Positions 9,622 through 18,681 of a stretch of 64,000 nt of DNA are shown one piece after another; within the stretch, counting starts at the first letter, position 1; the number at the start of each line of letters is the position of its first letter. The notes under the pieces were generated by a model. It was not told where the DNA came from and did no database searches. It saw only the letters and a program-made list of their open reading frames with translations. Source of the DNA: JBBIRW01 sp037441565 (GTDB lineage: Bacteria > Desulfobacterota > JBBIRW01); the NCBI GenBank assembly GCA_037441565.1, contig JBBIRW010000001.1:1-64000 (forward strand), written 5' to 3'. The position numbers and the translations under genes are program-made.

Positions 9622-10629
9622 ATGAAGCTTGCTATAATTGGCGCAGGAAACTGGGGGCAGAATCTTATCAGGAATTTTTATGAGCTACTTGGAGAAGACC
9701 TTGTGTATATATGTGATAGGGACAATGATGCTCTGAAAAGGATAAAGAAAATTTACCCCCGTTTAAGAACAATAAACGATTATAAGATTATATTGAGAAA
9801 CAGAAAGATAGATTCTGTTGCCATTGCAACACCATCATCTACGCATTACATGATCGCAAAAGAATTCCTTATAAGCGGAAGGAATGTATTCATTGAAAAG
9901 CCCATGGCAACAAGATCAGTTGATGCAATTGAACTTGTTGAACTATCAGAGAGAAAGAATCTTATTCTTATGGTTGGCCACCTGATGCTGTATCATCCTG
10001 CTGTAAGGAGGGTAAAGGGTCTTATAGATGAAGGCGAACTCGGAAGAATTTTCTATATGTATTCAAGAAGGCTTAATCTTGGTGTGATAAGAAAAAATGA
10101 AAACGCCATCTGGAATTTTGCTCCCCATGATATAAGTGTTTCTCTTTTTCTGCTTAACTCTACCCCTGAAAGGGTCTGGGCAATAGGTAAGGATTACATT
10201 CAGGAGAATGTCGAGGATATTGCATTCATCGTTCTTGAATTCCCGGGAAATATTATTTCCCATATACATGTTTCCTGGCTTGATCCGCACAGAAGAAGGG
10301 AGCTCACTGTTGTTGGCAGCAAGAAGATGGTGGTTTTTAATGATGTGGCCAATGTTGAAAAGATAAGGATTTTTGACAGGGGTGTTGATTATCCTATAAG
10401 CTACCAATCTTATGGGGATTCATTAACATTGAGGATCGGTGATATCTACAGTCCAAAGGTCGAGATGAAGGAGCCGTTAAAGGAGGAGTGCAAGCATTTC
10501 ATCGAGTGCGTGGAAAAGAGTGAAAAACCCCTTTCGGATGGATATGAAGGTCTGAGGGTTGTCAAGATTCTTGAGGCAGCTCAGGAGTCATTGAAATTAC
10601 ATGGGAAGGCTGTTCAAATAAAATGGTAA
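9622..10629 (+). CDS. Gfo/Idh/MocA family sugar oxidoreductase
   Basis: A 335-residue NAD(P)-dependent dehydrogenase. Rossmann motif GAGNWGQN lies near residue 7, EKPMATR is the family EKP motif with the catalytic Lys, and WNFAPHDISV supplies the His/Asp pair. With the hexapeptide acetyltransferase next to it, it resembles the WlbA/WbpB dehydrogenase step on UDP-GlcNAc-uronic acid in amino-sugar pathways; the exact substrate is inferred. A clear GGAGG sits before ATG 9622. An aminotransferase that would complete the 3-amino-sugar route is not adjacent. Confidence 0.8.
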   Translation: MKLAIIGAGNWGQNLIRNFYELLGEDLVYICDRDNDALKRIKKIYPRLRTINDYKIILRNRKIDSVAIATPSSTHYMIAKEFLISGRNVFIEKPMATRSVDAIELVELSERKNLILMVGHLMLYHPAVRRVKGLIDEGELGRIFYMYSRRLNLGVIRKNENAIWNFAPHDISVSLFLLNSTPERVWAIGKDYIQENVEDIAFIVLEFPGNIISHIHVSWLDPHRRRELTVVGSKKMVVFNDVANVEKIRIFDRGVDYPISYQSYGDSLTLRIGDIYSPKVEMKEPLKEECKHFIECVEKSEKPLSDGYEGLRVVKILEAAQESLKLHGKAVQIKW

Positions 10630-10672
10630 GTTTAATCTGGTAAGAAATAAGATTTGAAAGGAGAGTTATTAT

Positions 10673-11437
10673 ATGGATCGATACATCCATCCCGAAGCAA
10701 AAATAGGCAAAAATTGTGAAATAGGACCATTTACTGTAATTTATGAAAATGCCGTTATAGGGGATGAAAGCAAGATAGGCTCACATGTTGTTATTTACCC
10801 GGGAACAAATATTGGCAGTGGCGTCCGCATTGATGATCATGCAGTGATCGGAAAAATGCCCATGAAAGCTAAAATGAGTGCCATAACAAAGGATAAAAAA
10901 CTTGATCCCGCAATCATAGAGGATTTGGCAATAATTGGAACATCCGCTATCATTTATGCAGGATCAAAAATAGGCAAAAATGTACTTGTCGCTGATTTTG
11001 CAAGTGTAAGGGAGGATTGCATCATCGGCGAGGGAACAATAATTGGAAGAGGTGTAACAATTGAAAATAAGGTGACCATAGGAAAATACTGCAAGATAGA
11101 AACAGAGGCATATATCACAGCCCTATCTGAGATAGGAGATTACTGTTTCGTATCACCGGAAGTAACATTCACAAATGATAACTTTATGGGAAGAACAAAG
11201 GAGAGGTTTAAATACCATAAAGGTATAACAATGAAAAAAGGCGCAAGGGTTGGTGCAAACGCTACAATCCTTCCCGGGATTATCATTGATGAGGATGGTG
11301 TTGTTGCTGCAGGTTCAGTTGTTACAAGAAATGTTCCTGCAAAGGTAATCGTTATGGGTTCACCTGCGAAATATTTCAAGGATGTCCCTAAGGAACAGCT
11401 TCTTGAGAATCAGGATTTCTATATCGGCGAGAAGTAA
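10673..11437 (+). CDS. Hexapeptide-repeat acyltransferase
   Basis: A 254-residue left-handed beta-helix protein; turns of the [LIV]-G-x4 type run from residue ~5 to ~125 and again from ~150 to ~230 (IGKNCEIG, IGEGTIIGRGV, IGDYCFVSP, VGANATILPGI, GSVVTRNVP). The long helix and the DapD/WbpD-like ending (VMGSPAKYF) suggest N- or O-acetylation of a nucleotide sugar using acetyl-CoA. The preceding oxidoreductase supports a UDP-sugar substrate. GAAAGGAGAG precedes the ATG. The substrate cannot be read from sequence. Confidence 0.8.
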   Translation: MDRYIHPEAKIGKNCEIGPFTVIYENAVIGDESKIGSHVVIYPGTNIGSGVRIDDHAVIGKMPMKAKMSAITKDKKLDPAIIEDLAIIGTSAIIYAGSKIGKNVLVADFASVREDCIIGEGTIIGRGVTIENKVTIGKYCKIETEAYITALSEIGDYCFVSPEVTFTNDNFMGRTKERFKYHKGITMKKGARVGANATILPGIIIDEDGVVAAGSVVTRNVPAKVIVMGSPAKYFKDVPKEQLLENQDFYIGEK

Positions 11438-11442
11438 ATAAG

Positions 11443-13599
11443 GTGTTCAGAATAATCTTCTATTTACTCCTTTTTTTCATCCCTCTTCTCGGAGGAGGAA
11501 ACTATCTCCTTAATATTTATCCACTTCTTGGAACAACAATAATAGCAGAACTTTCACTTTTATCAATGCTTGCATGTTTCATGGAAAAATCCAGAAGAGG
11601 GGCGTTTAAATTTATCAGAGGTGAGCCTGAAAAATTCGTTATTTTATTTTTTACAATTTCCGCTTTTTCAATTTTATATTCGATAAATAGATGGGAATCT
11701 GCGTTGAGGATAATGCCATTGCTATCAGGATCCCTCATTTTCTTTATCTCAAGGGAGGTTCTCTTAACTGATCAAGAAAAGGTAATACTAAATGTTGTTC
11801 TTTTTTCTGCGATTTTTGTTTCACTTATCGGAATCTATCAGGTCCTGCTTGGCTTTGCGAATATAGTAAAGAAGGCTCAGGAAATTGGGATCTCTGGCGA
11901 TTTACTGATTCTTGCGAGATCTCAGACAAGGGCATTTTCAACATTTATTCATCCGAACACAATGGCTGGATATTTGTGTATTGTTATTCCTTTCTGTATG
12001 TATATGATTGTTGAGGAGAAAAATCCTATAATGAGAATAATATATTCAGGTGTTTATGCAGTATTGATAACATCTCTCCTATTTACCTATTCAAGGGGTG
12101 GATGGATCACATGCGTAATAGGTTTTCTGTTATTCTTATATGTTATGCTTTGGGAAAAAATTCCATTTAAAAAAGTTATTCCTATTTTTATCGCGATAAT
12201 CATTGCTTTCTTGCTATTTTTTTCTTTGAGATCTTACTCAACAGATATTGTAAACAGGGATCTTCCATCCATATCTGAAAGGATTTCAAAACTTGGGTTC
12301 AGTAGCATGTCGGTTCAGGGAAGACTCATCCTGTGGAAAGGTGCGCTTAATATAATAAGCGACAATCCATTCTTAGGCACAGGTATCGGAACTTTTATGC
12401 ATGCATATCCCCATTATCAGGAAAGGGTATTTTATTCTCGATATGCACATAATATTTTCCTGGAGATTGCAAGTGAAACCGGTCTTCTGGGGGTTGCATC
12501 ATTTGTTCTTCTTTTCATACCTTGTTTGAAAATAAAGCCACGCAGGGAAAAAAGACTTCTATATATTTTCGGGATCATATCCATGCTTCTTTTTCTTTTA
12601 CACAATACCATGGATTTCGATTGGGAATCGCCATGCATTGTCGCAACATTTTTCCTTCTCCTTTCAATAATTAATTACTCGGGATCGAGAGGATTGGAAA
12701 ATGGATCCAGATTAATTATTCCATCAGAGAGAAGGCTCATCATCAGATATCTTTTTTCATCAATGTTAACAGCAGCAGTATGCTTGATTGTATTACTTCC
12801 CTTTCTTTCCGATGGATATTTTTCCATGGCAAGATCGCTTTTCGATCAGGGAAAGTATGAAGAGTCAATTAATGAAATACGCAATGCAAGACGCTTTTTT
12901 CCACTGAGAGGGGAATATTTTTACGGTGAGGCTGAGATTTATAAGACAATGGGTGATGTTTATAAAAAGAGAGAGTTTTACGAAAAGGGTATTCAATATA
13001 TGGAAAAAGCAATCGAGATGGAACCACTTAATCCTTTCTTCAGAAGGGAGCTCGGTATTATCTACTGGATGATAAAAGATTATGATAGAGCGATTGAAGA
13101 ATTTAAAAAGGCAATTGAGATAACTCCTGGTGATGCATTTCTTTATTACACACTGGGGAAGGCGTATATGTATCTTGGCAAACTCGATAATGCAAAAATA
13201 GAGTTGAGAAAGGCTGTCGAGCTTGAGGATGATTATTTCAACTACTCTCATCCCGATATCAAGGATATCTTTGAAGCACATTTTCTAATTGCGGAAATAG
13301 CTATGATGGAAAAAGACCTTGATAGTGCTTCAAAGGAGCTTGAAAAAAATCTTATCTTTCTCAGCAGAGGCCCTAATTTCTATCATGTTGGAAGAAGGGA
13401 AAGGAATATAATTTATAATGCAGACACTGTATTATTTCGTGTATATTATAATCTTGGAAGAGTCATGGAAGAGAAGGGGGAGAGGGAGGAGGCTCTTCGA
13501 TATTATAAAAGAGCGCAATCTATTAATCCCGATGATGAGAATTTGAGAAAGAGAATTGATTATTTATCAGGAAGAAGGCAGTTAAACAATGAATCCTGA
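11443..13599 (+). CDS. O-antigen ligase / O-oligosaccharyltransferase-like protein (Wzy_C) with TPRs
   Basis: A 718-residue protein starting at GTG 11443. The first ~450 residues carry about eleven membrane helices. The region SRSQTRAFSTFIHPNTMAG-like segment and the periplasmic loop near residues 290-340 (GRLILWKGAL, NPFLGTGIGTF, HNIFLEIASETGLLG) are the Wzy_C/WaaL signature, including the conserved Arg and His. Residues ~465-710 hold five or six TPR units. The family either joins O-antigen to lipid A, polymerises glycans, or (PglL/TfpO type) transfers glycan to pilins. Its 11-base overlap with prepilin peptidase favours a pilus link, but this is inference. Confidence 0.8.
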   Translation: MFRIIFYLLLFFIPLLGGGNYLLNIYPLLGTTIIAELSLLSMLACFMEKSRRGAFKFIRGEPEKFVILFFTISAFSILYSINRWESALRIMPLLSGSLIFFISREVLLTDQEKVILNVVLFSAIFVSLIGIYQVLLGFANIVKKAQEIGISGDLLILARSQTRAFSTFIHPNTMAGYLCIVIPFCMYMIVEEKNPIMRIIYSGVYAVLITSLLFTYSRGGWITCVIGFLLFLYVMLWEKIPFKKVIPIFIAIIIAFLLFFSLRSYSTDIVNRDLPSISERISKLGFSSMSVQGRLILWKGALNIISDNPFLGTGIGTFMHAYPHYQERVFYSRYAHNIFLEIASETGLLGVASFVLLFIPCLKIKPRREKRLLYIFGIISMLLFLLHNTMDFDWESPCIVATFFLLLSIINYSGSRGLENGSRLIIPSERRLIIRYLFSSMLTAAVCLIVLLPFLSDGYFSMARSLFDQGKYEESINEIRNARRFFPLRGEYFYGEAEIYKTMGDVYKKREFYEKGIQYMEKAIEMEPLNPFFRRELGIIYWMIKDYDRAIEEFKKAIEITPGDAFLYYTLGKAYMYLGKLDNAKIELRKAVELEDDYFNYSHPDIKDIFEAHFLIAEIAMMEKDLDSASKELEKNLIFLSRGPNFYHVGRRERNIIYNADTVLFRVYYNLGRVMEEKGEREEALRYYKRAQSINPDDENLRKRIDYLSGRRQLNNES

Positions 13600-14368
13600 A
13601 TGGGGATACCTGCTTTCTGCCATAATTGGAGGATGTGTTGGAAGCTTCCTTAATGTCTGTATATACAGGATACCGAGAAATATTTCCATTATAAATCCTT
13701 CCTCTTACTGTATCTCCTGTAAGAATCCTTTAAGATTCTATCATAACATACCGCTTATCAGTTATATTATGCTGGGAGGAAGGTGTGCATATTGTAAAGA
13801 ATCGATACCGATAAGATATTTTATAGTTGAAGCGATTATGTTAATCCTTTCTACTTTACTATATCACGTATATGGATTTACACCTCTTTATGCCGCGAAT
13901 CTCATATTTTCTTCAGCGCTTGTTGCTGTTACTTTCATAGATCTTGAGCACAGAATAATTCCGGATATTATCAGCATCCCTGGAATGATAGCAGGTTTAA
14001 TAATGTCTTTTTTCATTCTTGATATATCGCCTTTTGAATCTCTCATAGGGCTATTAACAGGGGCTGGAGGATTGCTCGTTGTTGCACTCGCATATGAATA
14101 TGTAACCAAGAGAGAAGGAATGGGGGGAGGGGATGTTAAGCTTGTTGGAATGATTGGAGCATTTATGGGATGGAAAGGTGCTTTTACATCCATATTCCTT
14201 GGCTCACTTCTCGGGACCATTATCGGTATAACCATTATGGTTATCGAGAAGAAGGATTTGAAGATTGCGATACCATTTGGTCCTTTCCTTTCCATAGGGG
14301 CACTGTTCTACCTGTTTTTTGGTAAGACTAATGTACTTAATCCCCTTATAATGAGAATGTTATGGTAG
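13589..14368 (+). CDS. pilD: Prepilin peptidase / N-methyltransferase
   Basis: A 259-residue inner-membrane aspartic protease. The cytoplasmic loop has two Cys pairs, CISC and CAYC, which bind zinc in the methyltransferase part. The two catalytic aspartates lie in VTFIDLEHRIIPD and in GMGGGDVKLVG (the GxGD motif). About eight helices, full length for PilD/GspO. It cleaves after the Gly of class III signals and methylates the new N-terminus, so it should process the four pseudopilins encoded at 17522-23569 and the pilin at the window start. Confidence 0.95.
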   Translation: MNPEWGYLLSAIIGGCVGSFLNVCIYRIPRNISIINPSSYCISCKNPLRFYHNIPLISYIMLGGRCAYCKESIPIRYFIVEAIMLILSTLLYHVYGFTPLYAANLIFSSALVAVTFIDLEHRIIPDIISIPGMIAGLIMSFFILDISPFESLIGLLTGAGGLLVVALAYEYVTKREGMGGGDVKLVGMIGAFMGWKGAFTSIFLGSLLGTIIGITIMVIEKKDLKIAIPFGPFLSIGALFYLFFGKTNVLNPLIMRMLW

Positions 14369-16044
14369 CTAAATGGAGAAGCATAAGATTTGAGATCCTC
14401 TCTGGAGTTATAATCCTTGTTGCTGCTGCAGCAGGTTTAAGTGGATACCTTTTTCTCCGATTTAGCGAACAGGAAATAATCCTTCAGAAGGCTCAGTCTA
14501 TTGCAATTGCTGTTGAAAATATACAAAAAATGATAGACATAGTCGGTTCAACAGGAACAAGAAAAACAGAAACTGAATTATTGAATTCTATTGTTGAGAG
14601 AATGATGGAGGATGGTTCAGTAAAGGAGATATTATTTGTAAACAAAAACGGAATGATAATAGCACACAGTGAGAAAGACAGAATAGGAAAAGCTATAAAG
14701 GATGAAGACCTCAATAGATCCATAGAGCGCCGCCTTGTTCTCAGAAAGTTTCTCTGGACCAGCTCGCTTCTTCTTTCCACACCCAGAGAGCTTGTACTCA
14801 CATCCCCTGTTTATCTGAAGAATGAACTATTCGGAGGGATAAAGGTAAGGATGGATCTATCGGATGTTAAGGGGAGGATTGAAAGGTTCAGGAAGTTTAT
14901 TTTTCTTTTTCTTTTTATGGATTTTTTTATTCTTATCTTTTTTGGAGGATGGTGGCTTGAGAGGAAATTTTTAAAGCCATTGTCAAGGCTTATTGGTGTA
15001 ACTGAAAGAATAAGGGAAGGTGATCTTAACTGTCGCGTCAATGTTGCAAGGGATGATGAAATAGGAATGCTCTGTTCCTCATTTAACATGATGATCGATG
15101 ATCTTAAGAGAAACAGGGAGACAATGGAGAATCATCTTAAGGAACTCGAGAAAATTAACATAGAGCTCAGAAAAGTTCAGGAAGAGCTGATACAATCAGA
15201 AAAACTTGCATCAATTGGAAGACTTGCATCAGGTCTTGCTCACGAAATTGGCAATCCACTCGGGATAATTCAGGGTTATGTTGAGATTATAAAATCAAAT
15301 CAATCACTTTCAAATGGTGAGAGGGAATGTCTCATCAGGATGGAAAAGGAGATCCAGAGGATTAATGAGATCGTAAGGGGTCTGCTTAATTATTCACGTG
15401 CATCAAAGATGGAAATTCAGCTGATCGATGTTAACCCCGTTATTGAAAACTGCTTGAAGCTCTGTTCAGCAAGAAAGGAATGCGATAAAATTGATATCAA
15501 TTTATCTCTGAAAGAACCTTCACCTATTGTAATGGGCGATGCAAACAAACTATCTCAGGTTATAATTAACATATTGATGAATGCAATTGATGCGATGCCT
15601 GATGGAGGAAAACTTTTTCTAAAGACAGACGAAGACGTATTAAAAGAGGATATCGGTTTAGTTCATGCAAAAAGAAGAAGGGATGATCCACCTGAAGCGG
15701 ATTTTACCTCTATGAGAAGATTGTGGTTCCATCCGATCTCTTCCGGGATAATTGAGAAGGGGAAAAAAGTTGTAAAAATTGAGATATCTGATACAGGCAC
15801 AGGCATCAAGGATGAGGATATAAAAAATATATTCGATCCATTTTTTACAACAAAACCAGCAGGCAGGGGAACAGGGCTTGGCCTTTCCGTTGCCCTGAGT
15901 ATTATAGAATCTATGGGTGGAAAGATACTTGTAAAAAGCAGGTATGGGGAGGGCAGTACATTCCTTATTATTTTGCCTTCAGCAGTGAAGGAAAAACAGA
16001 ATGGGGTGAGAAAAGATGGAGGGAAAGAAGATACTCATAGTTGA
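14362..16044 (+). CDS. Sensor histidine kinase with HAMP domain (PilS-like position)
   Basis: A 560-residue kinase. A first helix (~10-33) and a second (~180-200) flank a ~145-residue extracytoplasmic sensor domain. HAMP follows (~200-255), then a coiled linker, HisKA with the phospho-acceptor His294 in AHEIGNPLG, and HATPase with the N box NILMNAIDAM, DTGTGI and GRGTGLGL. A ~45-residue insertion separates the N and G1 boxes. The classic PilS has six helices, so this is a PilS analogue by position rather than by architecture. It overlaps pilD by seven bases and its response-regulator partner by 29 bases. Confidence 0.85.
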   Translation: MVAKWRSIRFEILSGVIILVAAAAGLSGYLFLRFSEQEIILQKAQSIAIAVENIQKMIDIVGSTGTRKTETELLNSIVERMMEDGSVKEILFVNKNGMIIAHSEKDRIGKAIKDEDLNRSIERRLVLRKFLWTSSLLLSTPRELVLTSPVYLKNELFGGIKVRMDLSDVKGRIERFRKFIFLFLFMDFFILIFFGGWWLERKFLKPLSRLIGVTERIREGDLNCRVNVARDDEIGMLCSSFNMMIDDLKRNRETMENHLKELEKINIELRKVQEELIQSEKLASIGRLASGLAHEIGNPLGIIQGYVEIIKSNQSLSNGERECLIRMEKEIQRINEIVRGLLNYSRASKMEIQLIDVNPVIENCLKLCSARKECDKIDINLSLKEPSPIVMGDANKLSQVIINILMNAIDAMPDGGKLFLKTDEDVLKEDIGLVHAKRRRDDPPEADFTSMRRLWFHPISSGIIEKGKKVVKIEISDTGTGIKDEDIKNIFDPFFTTKPAGRGTGLGLSVALSIIESMGGKILVKSRYGEGSTFLIILPSAVKEKQNGVRKDGGKEDTHS

Positions 16045-17380
16045 TGATGAGGAAGGAATGAGACATATGCTTTCAATAATACTGAAGAAAGAGGGCTATG
16101 AAACTACCTCCGTTTCCAATGGCAATGAGGCTCTGACGGCGGCTGAAAAGGATGATTATGATTTCATCCTGTGTGATATAAGGATGCCAGGTATGGATGG
16201 TCTTACCCTTCTTCAAGAGCTAAAAAAGAGGGGGTGCAATTCTACGATAATTATGATGTCTGCATATGGAACCATGGATACAGCTATTGAAGCAATGAAA
16301 ATAGGTGCTTACGATTATATTTCCAAGCCTTTTAAATCCGATGAAATAATCCTCACAATAAAGAAGGCAGAGGAAAGGGAAAGGCTCAGGAAGGAGAATA
16401 TCTTTTTAAAAAAAGAAGTGGAGGGAAGATATAAATTTTCCAATATTATTGCCAAAAGTAAAAATATGCTTGAGATTTTTGAGACGATATCAAAAATTGC
16501 CTCATATAAATCAACTGTTCTTATAATAGGGGAAAGTGGAACAGGAAAGGAGCTTATTGCAAAGGCAATCCACTACAACAGCCCCAGAAAGAATAAAGCT
16601 TTTATCCCCATAAATTGTGGCGCAATACCCGAAAATCTCCTTGAAAGCGAGCTCTTCGGTCATGTAAGGGGGGCTTTTACTGATGCGATATTCACAAAAA
16701 AGGGGCTTTTTGAAGAGGCTGATGGAGGAACAATATTCCTTGATGAGGTAAGTGATCTCCCGCTTTCACTCCAGGTTAAGCTCCTGAGGGTTTTACAGGA
16801 GGACGAGATAAGGAGGGTTGGTGATACAAAACCTATTAAGGTGGATGTGAGGATAATAGCTGCATCCGGAAGGGATCTTGTAGATGAGGTGAAAATGGGG
16901 AGATTCCGTGAAGATCTCTTCTACAGACTGAATGTTTTGAACATACATCTTCCTCCACTTCGTGAGAGAAAGGAGGATATACCCCTTCTTGTAAATCACT
17001 TTATAGAAAAATTCAACAAGAAGATCGGAAGGAACATCAAAGGAATAACATCGGATGCAATGAAGATGCTAATGGATTATGAATGGAAGGGCAATGTAAG
17101 GGAGCTTGAGAATGTAATCGAAAGGGCTGTAATCCTTGCTGATGGCGAATGCATATCCACAGAGCATCTCCCTGAAGGCATCATAAAAGCTGTAACTGAA
17201 CCTGTTGTTTCCATAACGGAGGGGGAATTCTCAATAAAGAAGGCATCATCAGCCTTAGAGAAGGAGCTAATAAAAAGAGCCCTTAAGTATACAGGAGGTA
17301 ATAGAACAAAGGCTGCAAGACTCCTTGAGATAAGTCACAAGGCACTTCTCTACAAGATGCAGGAATATGGAATAGAGTGA
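16016..17380 (+). CDS. Sigma54-dependent NtrC-family response regulator (PilR-like)
   Basis: A 454-residue regulator in three parts: receiver domain with phospho-acceptor D54 (LCDIRMPG), AAA+ domain with Walker A GESGTGKE, the sigma54-contact loop GAFTDA and Walker B GGTIFLDEV, and a Fis-type helix-turn-helix ending NRTKAARLLEISHKALLYKM. It should be phosphorylated by the overlapping kinase and activate sigma54 promoters. A matching -24/-12 element lies 113 bases past its stop, in front of the minor-pilin genes, which are its likely targets. Confidence 0.9.
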   Translation: MEGKKILIVDDEEGMRHMLSIILKKEGYETTSVSNGNEALTAAEKDDYDFILCDIRMPGMDGLTLLQELKKRGCNSTIIMMSAYGTMDTAIEAMKIGAYDYISKPFKSDEIILTIKKAEERERLRKENIFLKKEVEGRYKFSNIIAKSKNMLEIFETISKIASYKSTVLIIGESGTGKELIAKAIHYNSPRKNKAFIPINCGAIPENLLESELFGHVRGAFTDAIFTKKGLFEEADGGTIFLDEVSDLPLSLQVKLLRVLQEDEIRRVGDTKPIKVDVRIIAASGRDLVDEVKMGRFREDLFYRLNVLNIHLPPLRERKEDIPLLVNHFIEKFNKKIGRNIKGITSDAMKMLMDYEWKGNVRELENVIERAVILADGECISTEHLPEGIIKAVTEPVVSITEGEFSIKKASSALEKELIKRALKYTGGNRTKAARLLEISHKALLYKMQEYGIE

Positions 17381-17458
17381 AAAAATTTCAAACCCTGTAA
17401 AAATTTCATACCTTTAAATTCACGGAAAGGATTTTCAATTCATAAATATTTGATTTCA

Positions 17459-17478
17459 CACTGGATTTTTATCCAGTG
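17459..17478. promoter_or_regulatory. Perfect inverted repeat upstream of the minor-pilin promoter
   Basis: CACTGGAT and ATCCAGTG are exact reverse complements around a TTTT loop. The dyad ends 14 bases before the -24 element. No T-run follows on the + strand, so it is a poor terminator and a better candidate for a protein-binding site of the adjacent NtrC-type regulator or another factor. Function is inferred. Confidence 0.45.
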
Positions 17479-17492
17479 CCAGAATACCGTGT

Positions 17493-17508
17493 TGGTACAA
17501 ATATTGCG
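17493..17508 (+). promoter_or_regulatory. Sigma54 promoter (-24/-12)
   Basis: TGGTACA-N4-TTGC keeps the invariant GG-N10-GC spacing and differs from the TGGCACG-N4-TTGCW consensus at three positions. It lies between a sigma54 activator gene and the minor-pilin operon. The predicted transcript would begin near 17519, only about three bases before ATG 17522, so the message would be nearly leaderless. That is the main doubt. Confidence 0.55.
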
Positions 17509-17521
17509 AGGATATGGGGCG

Positions 17522-18127
17522 ATGATTATTAAAGCAAACAGGGGAATTACAGTAATTGAGATGATGGTTACTGTGGCCATCATGGGTATTATTTTTGCTA
17601 TTGCAATTCACTATATGCCTGAAATGTTCATAAAGATACGGGTTAATGCTGCCGCAGGGGAGATAGCCAGAGAGCTTCAGCTTGCAAGGATAAGAGCGAT
17701 CAAGGAGAGAACAGTGAGATATGGCCTTTATTTCAACCCCCCATATCAGGTTGTTATATTCAGGGACAAAGATATGGATAATACATATTCGGCAGGTGAC
17801 GATGTGATCGGGACTATAAACTTTCAGGAAAAATTCAAAGGGATAAGGATCGGTGCACTTGCAAATATAACAAGCATTCAGGGTGGATCAATTGAAAGTG
17901 ATGGAATAAATTTTGCAAGCAATACAGTTATCTTTAAGAATACCGGTTCTCCTTCAACAATCTCGAATATTAATGATGATTCCGTATACCTGATACCTGA
18001 AGTTGATATTCCTTCGCAAAGGAAAACAAGGATGAGGGCAGTTAATGTTAACATTTATTCAGGAAATATAAAGGTCTGGGCATACGATCCCTATTCAGCA
18101 ACACAGGGACATGGTCCATGGAAATAA
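17522..18127 (+). CDS. Minor pseudopilin, FimT/GspH family
   Basis: A 201-residue prepilin. The class III signal is short: cleavage is expected after Gly8 in NRG|ITVIE, with Glu at +5, followed by a ~20-residue hydrophobic helix. The segment AAGEIARELQLARIRAIKERTVRYGL is the GspH/FimT family core, and the C-terminal globular domain is beta-rich. Likely part of the initiating tip complex of a type IV pilus. ATG 17522 keeps a proper signal; a TTG start 24 codons upstream would add an unlikely leader. Confidence 0.85.
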   Translation: MIIKANRGITVIEMMVTVAIMGIIFAIAIHYMPEMFIKIRVNAAAGEIARELQLARIRAIKERTVRYGLYFNPPYQVVIFRDKDMDNTYSAGDDVIGTINFQEKFKGIRIGALANITSIQGGSIESDGINFASNTVIFKNTGSPSTISNINDDSVYLIPEVDIPSQRKTRMRAVNVNIYSGNIKVWAYDPYSATQGHGPWK

Positions 18128-18675
18128 GTAAATTGGTTAGAGAAAAAATTATCATGCAGAAAGGATTTACACTACTTGAGTCCATGATTGCACTTGTTAT
18201 CCTTTCGATAGGGCTTCTTGGTATATGGATGATGATGGGATGGGCTGTTAGTGGAAATTCATTCTCTGCAAAATTAACACAGGCTGAATCACTTGCAGTT
18301 GAGAGACTGGAGAAGATAAGAGGTATAAACTATGACTATGTTCATAATGATTATTTTTCAACAGGTTCTGGTAATTTCGGAGACAGTGATGGCATATTAA
18401 GGGAAAATTATGGAGGAGGCAATGGGGGAGTTTACATTGATGTTAATAACAACAGCATATATGATTCAGGGGTTGACAAAAACTATCCAGAATTCAGAAG
18501 AGAAACATGTATTTATGTTGATATCAATAACAATGGTGTTTGCGATGGTATCTCAGAGGCACAGGCAGCAGCAGTTAATACTGCAATACTCAAGAATGTT
18601 GAAATCAGGGTTTTCTGGAAGGATTCAACGGGAAGGGAGCATAAGGTTGAGATAAGGACAATGGTTTCGAGGTGA
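18118..18675 (+). CDS. pilV: Minor pseudopilin PilV
   Basis: A 185-residue prepilin. The signal ends QKG|FTLLE with Glu at +5, followed by SMIALVILSIGLLGIWMM, the PilV/GspI-like helix. The body contains two Asp/Asn-rich stretches (DVNNNSIYDSG and DINNNGVCDG) that look like calcium-binding turns. The start overlaps the previous gene by ten bases; an internal ATG at 18154 would give a shorter signal. Expected to join FimT, PilW and PilX in the priming complex. Confidence 0.85.
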   Translation: MEISKLVREKIIMQKGFTLLESMIALVILSIGLLGIWMMMGWAVSGNSFSAKLTQAESLAVERLEKIRGINYDYVHNDYFSTGSGNFGDSDGILRENYGGGNGGVYIDVNNNSIYDSGVDKNYPEFRRETCIYVDINNNGVCDGISEAQAAAVNTAILKNVEIRVFWKDSTGREHKVEIRTMVSR

Positions 18676-18681
18676 AGTTAT

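Noticed and set aside
17383..17409. Direct repeat AAAATTTCA upstream of the minor-pilin promoter
   Set aside because: Too short and AT-rich to separate from background; no third copy at regular spacing.
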